A stretch of 64,000 bases of DNA, taken from positions 39,229,098-39,293,097 of the forward strand of contig CM069449.1 of the NCBI GenBank assembly GCA_035610835.1. The letters are read 5' to 3'. The notes beneath the pieces are model-generated. The model was not told the DNA's origin, did no database searches, and saw only the letters and a program-made list of their open reading frames with translations. Every line of letters begins with the position of its first letter. Within the stretch, counting starts at the first letter, position 1. Positions 45,640-56,345 of this stretch are shown piece by piece. This DNA comes from Ophiura sarsii (Eukaryota; Echinodermata; Ophiuroidea; Amphilepidida; Ophiuridae). Both the position numbers and the translations under genes were made by a program.

Positions 45640-47256
45640 TGACAGGAACCATCCAACCAACGAATTTTGTTTTTAAATCGATGGTTACCATGACAACAAG
45701 TAAATACAACTGGTAAATACAACTGACACAATTAATCCGTTACTAGCTCTGTATACAACTTCATGCATTTTGTACCATACTGAAATATATTGAGCTGTTG
45801 TGTTTAGAAACTAATAGAGTGGTTCAATTTTGATATTGTTGAAAAAGGAGTGATTTTGACTTTTTGTTCACTAAGCCGCCATTTAAAAGAGTGACTTAAC
45901 CCTAACCCCCCTGAGTGCTAAAAAATGCTAATCCAAAGTCCCTCTCCAAACGCATGCGCCGTCGGTTTTCGATGACGTAGTCAACCGAGCCTATATAATG
46001 AGTGCAGTATACTGCACGAATGTGTAGCTGAGGGCCGTGGCTTAGTGTTAGGAAGGTGGGGCTCGAGAACGGAGGGTCCCCGGATCGAATCCCGGCAGGT
46101 TCCCGGAGATTTAGTTGGTGTTTTTTCCTCGAAAATTGTGATCCCGGTCAAAAATCCTAAACCGGGGTTAGGGTTATGAGACACTTTTGCCCAAAAATGT
46201 CTATTTTTGATGGTTTCCATGGTAACAAGTAATAAACAAAGTAGAACTGGCACATCCAACCCATCTAAAATTATGCACCATGTTATAGAGAACATATTGA
46301 ATAAATATCGGGGTATAAATCTCAAAGATAGTTGATTTAGAGCAATTTTAGAGGTATTTTCCCTTGAAAATGTCTGTTTTTGATGGTTTCCATGGTAACA
46401 AGTAATGACCAAAGTACAAATGGTACAACCAATCCATCTGAAATTATGCACCGTGTTATAGAGAACATATTGGTGAAATCTAGGGGTATAAATCTCAGAA
46501 GTATTTGATTTAGAGCAATTTTACTAAATCTCCTATCTTTTTATGGCGGCCATTTTGAAATTCAAGATGGCCGCCACACCATTGCTAAAAAAATGCAGTT
46601 CCATGGTTTTTTGAAATCAGCGCATCAAAACACCCCTATGTGCCAATTTTCATGCTTCCTGCCAAAAGTGAACATCTTATTCACATCCGATTCACAATAT
46701 AAGTGTTTTCCCAGCAATTGATTGGTGAAATAGTTGAAAAAGAAGTGATTTTGACATATATTTCGTCAAACCGTCATTTTAAAAGTTTCCATGGATACTA
46801 CTCAAGATTGAAATGCAAATTTTTCATCCAAATTATGTATAATTGCAGATGATACTAAAAGCAATATTACGATGAATAGATAACAAAAAGCTCCAAATAA
46901 GAGTGATTTTAGAGGTATTTTTGCCCAAAAATGTCTATTTTTGATGGTTTCCATGGTAACAAGTAATAAACAAAATAGAACTGGCACAACCAATCCATCT
47001 AAAATTATGCACCATGTTATAGAGAACATATTGGTGAAATCTGGGGGTATAAATCTCAAAAGTATTTGATTTAGAGCAATTTTACTAAATCTCCTATATT
47101 TTTATGGCGGCCATTTTGAAATTCAAGATGGCCGCCGCACCATTGCTCAACAAATGTGGTTCCGTGGTTTTTTGAAATCAGCGCATCAAAACACCCTTAT
47201 GTGCCAATTTTCATGCTTCCTTCCAAAAGTGAACATCTTTTTCACATATCCGCTCC
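45640..47256 (-). repeat. Right arm of the foldback element
   Basis: Inverted version of the left arm. ATGTTCACTTTTGG starts lie at 47236 and 46675 (561 bp apart). The arm contains a SINE insertion at about 46030-46170. Confidence 0.82.
46030..46170 (+). mobile_element. tRNA-derived SINE, copy 2, within the right arm
   Basis: CCGTGGCTTAGTGTTAGG (A box) and GGATCGAATCCCGG (B box) are spaced as in a tRNA with a long variable arm. A body with TTTTTTCCTCGAAAATTGTG and GATCCCGGTCAAAAATCC follows. The acceptor stem is absent, so not a tRNA gene. Confidence 0.7.
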
Positions 47257-47260
47257 ACTA

Positions 47261-48915
47261 AAGGTGAAACACAGACAGAAAGATTGGAATCCTGGCATAC
47301 CCACTTCCAGAAACTACTCGGAAATCCCCCTGTCATAACAAATGAGGATGAAGAAATAAGTCAATTGTTTCAGGAATTTAACATACGAACAGACGCTTTT
47401 GATCAGAAAGAATACAACGCTGCCAAGAAGAATATTACTGAAGGCAAAAGCCCCGGTGAAGACGAGATCCCACCGGAAGTTCTCAAAAGATGTGACCTGG
47501 ATGATATAATTCTTAACTTCTGCAATGATGCGCTTATAAATGGGAGAAAACCAGACCAGTGGTCCATACTAAATCTCATCCCAATTCCAAAGAGTGGAGA
47601 TTTACGAGAAGGAAAGAACTATAGGGGAATCTGCTTATCGTCCATTGTAGCAAAAACTTACAACAGGCTGCTCCTTAACAGAATTCGACCTCACCTAGAC
47701 CCGGTTCTACGAATCAATCAAAATGGTTTTCGCCCAGGTAGATCAACAGTGTCTCAAATTCTGGCATTAAGAAGGATAGTAGAGGAAATTAAGAACAACA
47801 ACCTCATTGCAGCATTGGTCTTCATAGACTTCAAAAAAGCATTTGATACCGTCCATCGTGGTAAGATGTTGGATATATTACGAGCCTATGGTGTACCAGA
47901 GAGGCTAGTGGCTGCCATTGGACTTACATACCAACAAACCAAAGCACATGTTACTTCTCCAGATGGCATCACTAAGGACTTCGAAATACAAGCAGGGGTT
48001 CTTCAGGGTGATACACTAGCACCGTTTTTGTTCATAATCATCCTAGACTATGTACTGAGGAAGGCATTGGCAGGAAAAGAAGAGCAACTAGGCTTCACAC
48101 TTGTTCCCAGACAAAGTAGAAGAATAGGGCCGCAGACAATTACAGACCTCGACTTCGCAGACGACATTGCTCTCCTTGCTGACAATCTACGGGATGCAGA
48201 GGAACTACTACATCTGGTGGAAGCAGCTGCGCTTACAGTTGGTCTTGGGATGAACGCCAAAAAAACAAAGGCAATGCTGTACAAAGAAGCTCCAACACCA
48301 ATTAAAACACTGGATGGTAATGACCTTGAAATTGTCCAAGACTTCAAATACCTTGGTGCCTGGATTGCTAGTAGTGAACAAGATTTCAACATAAGAAAGG
48401 CTCAAGCTTGGAAAGCCTGTAACAGCATGACAAAAATATGGAACAGTAAACTCCCAAGAAACCTGAAAATAAAGCTGTTTACCACCACTGTTGAATCTGT
48501 TTTGACCTATGGAGCCGAGACTTGGACACTAACAGCTAAAATGAGAAAAGCGCTGGATGGTTGCTACACTCGCCTCTTAAGAAAAGCACTTAATGTATCA
48601 TGGCAATCTCACACCACCAACAAAGATCTATATGGGAACCTGCTACCAATATCAGAGAGGCTAAGACGGAGGAGATTAAAATTTGCCGGCCACTGTGCCA
48701 GAAGGGAATAGGAAGCAGTCTCCAAAGTTCTCCTGTGGCAACCCAAGCATGGACACAAGGCTAGAGGACCACCACGAAAGAATTACATCAAGCTTTTATC
48801 AGAGGATACAGGACTTACTAGGCAGGACATGAAAAACTGCATGCTTGAAAGACCAGTATGGAAGGCCATCACAGAAGTCCGTCCCTTCGAGACGCCTTAA
48901 GCAAGTAAGTAAGCA
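47261..48915 (+). pseudogene. RTE-like LINE, 3' half (reverse transcriptase)
   Basis: The frame at 47284-48711 holds a complete RT palm: NLIPIPKSGD, FRPGRSTVSQ (149-158), IDFKKAFDTVHR (181-192), GVLQGDTLAP and the catalytic FADD (291-294), then KYLGAWI and TYGAETWTLT of the thumb and connection region. A TAG at 48709-48711 cuts the frame; the same frame is then open again to a TAA at 48898-48900, so the stop is premature by about 62 codons. The 3' end has a short (AAGT)n tail at about 48902-48912. With the endonuclease half at 38641-39886 this was one LINE of about 2.9 kb. Clade assignment to RTE rests on the motif style. Confidence 0.87.
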
Positions 48916-48969
48916 ACAGGCTGCACTATTAAACCAAAATTCACGTATTAGCCCATACCAGCCAGGCTA

Positions 48970-49118
48970 CGTTTTACGGTGTGTAAACCGGGGGAGGGGG
49001 ACAAAGTATGATTTTTTTAAACCAAATAATCGCCGCGAAACCCTTGGATTCGACCCCCGGTCCCTCCGATCACCGAGCCGCGTGCCTAATCACTCGGCTA
49101 ACCTGACAACGCTCACCC
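48970..49118 (-). mobile_element. tRNA-Leu-like SINE
   Basis: On the minus strand GTTAGCCGAGTGATTAGG (A box) at 49100-49085 and GGGGGTCGAATCC (B box) at 49058-49046, with a long variable arm between, as in Leu tRNAs. The T arm is imperfect and no acceptor stem closes, so SINE or pseudogene. Confidence 0.65.
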
Positions 49119-50701
49119 GGGCAGCGATTTTATACACACATATCAGCTTGGTTGATGACGTCATCGAATAAAATGCTATAGCATGAGCGTGGACATAATT
49201 TTTGCCGTAGTGAATCGCAGTGTAGGAAGGTTAGGGTTTTAAAGTGTATTAACATCAAATTGTATAGTCCTTTTCTTCTCTAAAAGTGTCTATAGCCAAA
49301 AAAAAAAAAAAAAAAAGGTAATCGACCTACCGACCCACTTTTTTCAACTCTTGTTTGGGCAAACAAACCTTTTTTTTTTAGGCCTGATCAACAGTACTAA
49401 GGGCCAGTTTCAGTATTGACATACCTAGACCAAACGCACGCATACGACGCTAAGTAGGTGGGGCTTTAAACTATTAGTCTATTATTATTAACGATGACAA
49501 CCATTTTCTCGACAACAATAGTCTCTTCTGCACTCAACCAGGGATTATAATTATGGGATAGAAAAAGGAAAAAAGGCAGTTTTTTAAAGATTTTATGGGT
49601 TGGTTGTGTTTGGGCAAACAAACCTTTTTTGGATGAATGATATATGAATGATATATGATAGATGGCTACTTTTGAGTTTGAGACCTAAACTTATCAAGGG
49701 CATGTCTGTTAGTGGTATAGGGTGGTTGCTTTCAAGATTCATAACCTTTGACATCATGCATCTCTAAAGAGTTAGGCCAAACAAAGAAGAAGGTCTGTCT
49801 GTAAATGTGGATTGTAGGTTGGCAAGTTAGCCTACTAAAACCAAATTCACGGGTGAAGGTTTTATAGGGGGCGCACTATCATGGTCGTAACAAACCAGAC
49901 GGCATGAGACTTGGTGGTTTTTATCGGCTCAAAACATGATTTGTGGCACAGAATAGTACATCAATGGTAAAAAAAAGCTGATTGTGATTTAGAGTACAGC
50001 TGATTTGCTTTGATGATGGCAGAATTTAGTTCTTATATGACACCAAACAATCAGAATTGGTTATGTGAAATTAATTTACGTAGAACAAAATACGAATTTT
50101 AAATTGTGAATGGCTTCATCTGGCAGTGACAGAGGAGAGGCGTGGCGTTGTTTGCATTTTTATGAATATTGTAATCAGATAAGTTAGGATGGACGCCGGA
50201 TCGCGACGATAACATCGTGTGAGGTCATGAATAGTCATGGATGAATATTCATTCACAACGAATGATTGACAGTTTACGCTTTACTTCCGGGTGAAGCACT
50301 GATAGAGTGAGTGCGCTATACTGTGAACCAAATCTCAACAATGGGCAGATATGAGGGTCATAGGCCTGACTCAACCTTCATTCTATTCAAGGCCATGGTG
50401 GCATTTTGCCAAATATGTAGAGGCGTTAATACCGGGATTAATACTGACCATTCCGTTAATCTGATATTATCTATGCGGATACGGTTTTATGATTTTAGGT
50501 GATTTTAGTCAAAGAAGGCAAAAGGGTTATCGTCAAACAAGTTTAAAAAATAATAAGATAAATGTACAACACGTATGTTAAAAGTTTTCTTTGACACCTA
50601 GAAACACCTATAATCACAAGAGACCTAGGCTAATGGCACAGCAGCTCACAGGATCCCGCTTTGCACGTAATTGACAGCTGGTTCCGACCGAGAACCACAT
50701 A
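49119..50701. other. No gene seen; two copies of a short repeat
   Basis: TTTGGGCAAACAAACCTTTT occurs at about 49355 and 49609 in direct orientation, related to 38420 in inverse orientation. Poly-A at 49299-49316. Nothing else supported. Confidence 0.45.
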
Positions 50702-51018
50702 GAGCGTGTTTCTACTGGGGAACTTCACGGTAATTACCGTTAAGTTACCCAGCCAGATAACGTTAATTAACGCTACGTTTTGCAACCGCAAAAACCTTCA
50801 CAAACCAGGTTTGTTAACGGTAACTTTCCCAGTAGAAACAGCCACCCGTTAAATTGTAACGTTAAGTTCTGTGACCCGGACGTATGCACGTACACGCCGG
50901 ATTCTACGCATTGTGAGGCAGTCTTTTTCAGGTGGGGTGCATTGTTTGGTATAACAAAAGGTCAAATGTCGTGGCCCATCGATTAGGAACTTTTCAGTGC
51001 CCCAGTAGAAACACGCTC
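50702..51018. mobile_element. 317-bp TIR element
   Basis: GAGCGTGTTTCTACTGGGG at the left and the exact inverse at the right (CCCCAGTAGAAACACGCTC). A shorter inverted copy (TTTCCCAGTAGAAACAG) sits inside at about 50826. ATA borders both ends and could be a 3-bp target duplication. Confidence 0.72.
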
Positions 51019-51365
51019 ATAAAGATAATCCATGGTTAGATCGCCACCGGGTTTGGCCATCCCATTACGATATTATGCTTTGAATCTCTTCATTCACAGC
51101 GGGATACCCCGAGCTGCTGTGGGCTAAAGGTATAGTGTCGTGTTTTAAGTACAGCAAGAATAATAAAGGTTAAATACTCACCCAATACTCACCCATCTTG
51201 TATGCATTCCGTTCCACGAGACAGTGAATACAATACATTATTAGCATGATTTATATACAAGTATTACACGTTGATATATAATATAAATAAATTTAGACAG
51301 ATTTCTAAAAGTCCACTTCCGACAACTTATTTCTCGAGTGTTTTTTGGTTCGTAAAATTAGTATT
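51019..51365. other. No gene seen
   Basis: AT-rich spacer between a TIR element and an RT fragment. Confidence 0.4.
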
Positions 51366-51700
51366 AACGGTGTCGCATTGGATGGGTTTATATCGTACCT
51401 CTCAGGTAGATCACAAGCTATCTGCAATCAACAATGACATTTTAAATTTTGCTCAACTGAAGTATGGAGTACCACAAGGTTCGTGTGTCGGACCCGGACT
51501 ATTTTCAATCTAAATTTTGCCATTGGGAGATATCATTCGTCGGCGCGCGGCATCAACTGAATTATCACCGCTACGCAGATGATACGCAGGTGTATTTGTC
51601 TGTAAAACCTGTGCAAGCAGCTTCACAGAATTGAAAGCTGCATCGATAATATCAGTACATGGATGAATACCAATTTTCTGAAGTTCAACGACTACCATTA
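51366..51700 (+). pseudogene. CR1/L2-like RT fragment
   Basis: LKYGVPQGSCVGPGLFSI (frame ending at 51513) is RT motif IV. After a frame change YHRYADDTQVYLSVKP at about 51565-51612 gives the catalytic YADD box, and another frame gives STWMNTNFLKF. Fragment of about 110 codons with at least two frame changes. It ends where repeat R copy 2 begins. Confidence 0.72.
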
Positions 51701-51715
51701 TTATAATATTATAGT

Positions 51716-51933
51716 CTGTAGTAGTATAATATTGATCATGTTGATTAAAATAAAATAATAATACTTGGTAAATACCATACAACTATGGCATTTTGATGTG
51801 CATTATCTATTAGTCCCTGAGGCTGAAGCTATTATCTATATAATGTAGGAAGGGCTTGCTTCGGTTGGATTGCTTTAAAGGCAATAGGCAAACCCTAGGC
51901 AATTTGTATAAACTTGCCGTTGAATTATGACGT
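51716..51933. repeat. Unnamed interspersed repeat R, copy 2 (uninterrupted)
   Basis: Direct counterpart of 14121-15983 without the two insertions; shows the empty sites for both. Confidence 0.75.
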
Positions 51934-51964
51934 ATATGGCAAGTATATTGCACAATAGAACAGA

Positions 51965-52863
51965 AAAACCTGGTTTATCGACGATAAACCTGGTTTTTCA
52001 ATCGAAAAACCAGGTTTATCGATCGAAAAACCAGGTTTATCGATCGAAAAACCAGGTTTATCGATCGAAAAACCAGGTTTATCGATCGAAAAACCAGGTT
52101 TATCGATCGAAAAACCAGGTTTATCGACGAAAAACCAGGTTTATCGACCGATAAACCTGGTTTTTCGCCGATAAACTTGGTTTTTCAATTCGATTGTCAT
52201 AGTTTGTTTTGATAAACCTGGTTTTTCAATCGAAAAACCAGGTTTTTCGAATACCAGGTTTTTCGAATTCGATTGTCATAGTTTTTTGAAAAACCAGGTT
52301 TCTCGGTCGATAAACCTGGTTTTTCAAAAACTAAGACAATCGAATTCGAAAAACCTGGTTTTTCAATCGAAAAACCAGGTTTAACAAAAAAAACTATGAC
52401 AATCGAATTGAAAAACCAAGTTTATCGGCGAAAAAACAGGTTTATCGGTCGAGAAACCTGGTTTTTCAAAAACTATGACAATCGAATTCGAAAAACCAGG
52501 TTTATCAATATAAAACTATGACAATCGAATTGAAAAACCAGGTTTTTCGAATTCGATTGTCATAGTTTTTGAAAAACCTGGTTTTCGATCGAAAAACCAG
52601 GTTTCTCGGTCGATAAACCTGGTTTTTCAAAAACTATGACAATCGAATTCGAAAAACCTGGTTTTTCAATTGAAAAACCAGGTTTATCAAAAAAAAACTA
52701 TGACAATCGAATTGAAAAACCAAGTTTATCGGCGAAAAAAACAGGTTTATCGGTCGAGAAACCTGGTTTTTCAAAAACTATGACAATCGAATTCGAAAAA
52801 CCAGGTTTATCAAAATAAAACTATGACAATCGAATTGAAAAACCAGGTTTTTCGAATTCGATT
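51965..52863. repeat. Palindromic AAACC(A/T)GGTTT array with 21-bp and 304-bp periods
   Basis: I count about 27 exact AACC(A/T)GGTT dyads and some six variants in 900 bp, in both orientations. Between 52005 and 52130 the unit is 21 bp, repeated six times (AAACCAGGTTTATCGATCG phase). Further on, dyads alternate with TATGACAATCGAATT spacers in both directions, and a block of about 304 bp (52310-52560 and 52615-52863) is repeated. Any two opposed units can fold into long hairpins. Not CRISPR, since there are no unique spacers. Confidence 0.88.
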
Positions 52864-53303
52864 ACTAACTAATTTGGTATGAAAATGCGCGCTTGCGCGT
52901 AAAATTTAGCTGTTTTATGCTAAAATGGTCAAAATTTGGTCTAATTAAACCTAATTAAGTAAGAAAATGTGCGCGCAGCATGGAAAAAATTGCCTTTTTA
53001 TGATTAAATTGTCTATTTTTTTCTTATTTTAAAAAAATTAAAAAATGTTGGGGGTGGGAGGGGGGAGGATGTTTTCTGGGGGGGGGGGGGGGGGGGAAAT
53101 AAGTAAAATTTTCATTGTTACAACTTGCCCCCCCCCCGCTTTCCCCCCAAATGAAATCAATCGGTGTGGGTGTGGAATGAAGCCCTCCCCCATTAGGAGC
53201 CCCCCCCCCCCCCATTTCAACTCAAAGTCTTTCCCCCCAAATAAAAAAAGTTTAGTTACGCCACTGCCTCCCCCTCTCTGAAGGGTGGGGACACTATATC
53301 AAA
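52864..53303. repeat. G/C-run-rich segment with TIR-like end
   Basis: Long G runs (about 53078-53096) and C runs (about 53131 and 53203) and GTTACGCCACTGCC at 53257, the inverse of the CAGTGGCGTA motif. Probably a MITE end. No gene. Confidence 0.5.
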
Positions 53304-56300
53304 CAATGGCGTATCCAGGACTGTTTGGATGGGGGGGGGGCAAAAAAACCACCTGAAGCCATCTTGTTGATCTTAAATATTGAAACGTTGAACCTAATAC
53401 GCGCGAAGCGCGCAACAATTGTGATTTTACTCTTAAAGGGTACCGTATACCGTTTTTAACGTCCCCCAACATAATAGTTAGAGTATTTGGTGTGGTTTGA
53501 GAGCCGTTATAATATTAAAACCTCTAGAAAACATGCGCGGGGAGCGCGCAAAATTGTGAGTTTTTGAACTAAATGGTCATGAAAAATTGCCCTGAAGCCA
53601 TCTTGTTAAGCTTAAATAATAAAATATTGAAACTAGTACCAGCGCGAAGCGCTGAAAAAATTGCATTTCTAACATTAATGGTCCTGTATGATAATAACGT
53701 CCCCCACATAATATTTATAATTATTGTTGTGGTTTTATGGTCATTATAATGTTAAAACCTGTATTCGCGCGGAGCGCACACAATTTTTGAGTTTTTGAAC
53801 TAAAATTGTTCATGGAAAACTGTCCTGAAGCCACCTTGTTAGGATTAAATAATGAAATATTGAAATTAATACGCGCGGATGGTCCAGTATGATGTTTTTA
53901 ACGTCCCCCACATAATATTTTCGAATATTTGGTATAATTTGAGGGCCATTATAATGTTTAAACCTGTAGAAAATATGTGCGCGGAGCGCGCAAAATTGTT
54001 GAGTTTTACCTAAAATGGTCATGGAAATCTGTCCTAAAGCCATCTTGTTAACAGCCATTCCATTGTGACTCGCGTGACATTTCTACAAAAATCCATCTTG
54101 AATGCATTGCCAGTGGAAAACTAGCTTTCCTTTACTTAAATGTATCCGTTGAAACATTGTGTATGCATAGTTAAGTATACAAATATTTGCCATACAAACA
54201 ATATTTTTTTAGCTATCACAATTTATTTGATGTGACTCGCGTGACCATGGTGACAGGCTACAAAACAGGTTTTTTGACATCACTTGATTCAAATGGCTCT
54301 CCAAAGAATTGTACAAGTGTGACCAAATTGTTGTTTTTTCTGAAATAAGAACCTAACACCCTAACCCATTCTGTGCATGAGTCACAAAGTGCCCAGGCTT
54401 CTGTGATGTGTGTAGTGGCCTGTGGAGGGCAAATAAAAAAATCATTCTTTATTTGATAAAGCACCACAATTAACTCAATTGCAAATATCAACCATTAGTT
54501 GAATCTCTTTATTCTTTTTAGTAATCTTAAAAGATTGTTTTATTTTGTGACTCGCGTGACATATTTTTAGGGTGTTTTCGTAAAGAAATTATTGGGAAAA
54601 TGCTAATAGCATTGAACAAAATACCCAATGTTTTGTCAAAGTACATGCAACAGCTATCTAATAAATGCAGACTGAGCAGCAGCTTGTGAATTTTACTCCA
54701 AATATTTCTTTGCTCGTGATTTGTACCTCTGAGCCCTCGTTTTTGACTACAAGTTCAGGAGGCCGTAAATATAGAGTAAAAGGGTCTAGTTTGACAAATC
54801 TTTGAAATTTGAATGGTTTCAGTATTACTCTTTTAAAATATAACTGACTGAAATGAATTCCTTTGAATCCCTTTCATTTCAATTTTTGAGTTTTTTGCAA
54901 CCCTTACACGGAATGGCTGATAGGCTAAGCTTAAATAATGAAATATTTAAAATAATACGCGCGCGAAGCGCGACAAGAAATTGCATTTCTAACACTTATG
55001 GTCCTGTATGATAATAACGTCCCCCACATACTAATTAGAATTGTTGGTGTGGTTTGAGGGTCATTATAATGTTAAAACTTGTATTCCCGCGAAAAGCACA
55101 AAATTTTTGAGTTTTTGAACTAAAATTGGTCATGGAAAACTGCCCTGAAGCCAAATATTTAAATTAATACGCGCAAAGCGCGCAAAAATTGGCATGTTTA
55201 ACACTTAAATGGTCCAGTATGATGTTTTTAACGTCCCCCACATAATATTTAGAATATTTGGTATGGTTTGATGGCCATTATAATGTTAAAACCTGTAAGA
55301 AAAAATGCGCGCGGAGCCTGCGCAAAATTGTTGAGTTTAACTAAAATGGAAAACTGTCCTGAAGCCACCTTGTTAAGCTTAAATAATGAAATATTAAAAT
55401 TAATTGCATTTCTAATACTAATGGTCCAGTATGATAATAACGTCCCCCACCTAATATTTAGAATTTTTGGTGTGGTTTTTACATTAAAACTTTGGTCCAG
55501 TATGATGTTTTTAACGTCCCCCACATATTTAGAATATTTGCTGGGTCTGAGGGCCAATATAATGTTAAAACCTACAGAAAATATTCGCGCAAAATTTAGT
55601 GACTTTTTGAACTAAAATGGTCATGGAAAACTGTCCTGAAGCCATCTTGTCAAGCTTGAATAATGAAACATTGAAACTAATGCGCGAAGTACGCAAAAAT
55701 TGAAATTTCTAACACTTAAATTGGTCGTCCCCAACATAATATTTAGAATATTTGGCATGGTTTGAGAGCCATTATAATGTCTAAACCTGTTCAGTTTTTG
55801 AACTAAAATGGTCATGGGACACTGTCTTGCAATGCCATCTTGTTAAGCTTGAATAAGGAAACATTCACAAACTAATGCGCGCGATGTACGCATAAATTGA
55901 CATTTCTAACATTTAAATGGTCCAGTATGACGTTTTTAACGTCCCGACATAATATTTAGAATATTTGGTGTGTTTTGAGACCCATTATAATGTTGAAACC
56001 TCTGAAAAAGTGAGCGCGAATCGAGCAAAAAAACCCAGTTTTTGACCTAAAATGGTCCTGAAAAAAAAACACGTTCCTGAAGCCCTCTTGTTAAGCTTGA
56101 ATAATGGAACATTGAAACTAATACGTGCAAAGCGCGCAAAAATTGGCATTTTTAACACTAAAAAGGACGTCTAGTACAACGTTTTTAACGTCCCTCACAT
56201 TACAATTATGGGGACGTGACCCCGTAACCCCCCTCCCCCATTTCACCGCTTATGTCCCTACCCTTCCTCCTTCTCTTCCTCCTTCTTCTCGTCTTCCTCC

Positions 56301-56345
56301 TTTTTTAAAACTCTTTTTTCAATGGGGCCTCTGGATACGCCACTG
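53304..56345. mobile_element. 3.0-kb TIR-bounded region with tandem 200-250-bp units
   Basis: Left CAATGGCGTATCCAG and right inverted CAGTGGCGTATCCAG enclose about ten copies of a unit marked by TTTAACGTCCCCCACATAAT, CATTATAATGTTAAAACCTG, AAAATGGTCATGGAAAACTG and CCTGAAGCCATCTTGTTAAG. Each unit holds two short hairpins of the GCGCGAAGCGCGC or GCGCGGAGCGCGC kind. No target duplication of 2, 3, 4, 5 or 8 bp was visible. Non-coding. Confidence 0.68.
54050..54922. mobile_element. Insertion within the tandem array
   Basis: Ends CAGCCATTCCATTGTGA and inverted CAGCCATTCCGTGTAA. Splits a unit at CTTGTTA|AGCTTAAAT. The interior repeats GTGACTCGCGTGAC three times (54066, 54233, 54546). Superfamily unknown. 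Confidence 0.55.

Larger units (their letters stand above)
39887..47260. mobile_element. 7.4-kb foldback element inserted in the RTE-like LINE
   Basis: Begins TAGTGGAGCGGATATGT and ends with its exact inverse, ACATATCCGCTCCACTA. AAG flanks both sides (39884-39886 and 47261-47263). If AAG is counted once, the LINE reading frame runs on in phase across the site. Arms of about 1.2 kb (left) and 1.6 kb (right) are inverted copies of each other and each contains 562-bp tandem units. The centre (41.1-45.6 kb) has a CR1/L2 fragment, a SINE, hairpins and low-complexity DNA, but no transposase I can recognise. Architecture resembles foldback (FB/TU-type) transposons. Confidence 0.85.

Noticed and set aside
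39884..47263. TA target duplication and Tc1/mariner origin for the foldback element
   Set aside because: Using TA leaves the interrupted LINE out of frame; AAG restores phase, so a 3-bp duplication is preferred.
51927..52154. Frame encoding a repeated SKNQVYR peptide
   Set aside because: It is just the translation of the 21-bp DNA repeat, which is periodic in all frames.
51965..52863. CRISPR array
   Set aside because: Repeats are contiguous or separated by repeated spacers, orientation alternates, and the genome is animal.
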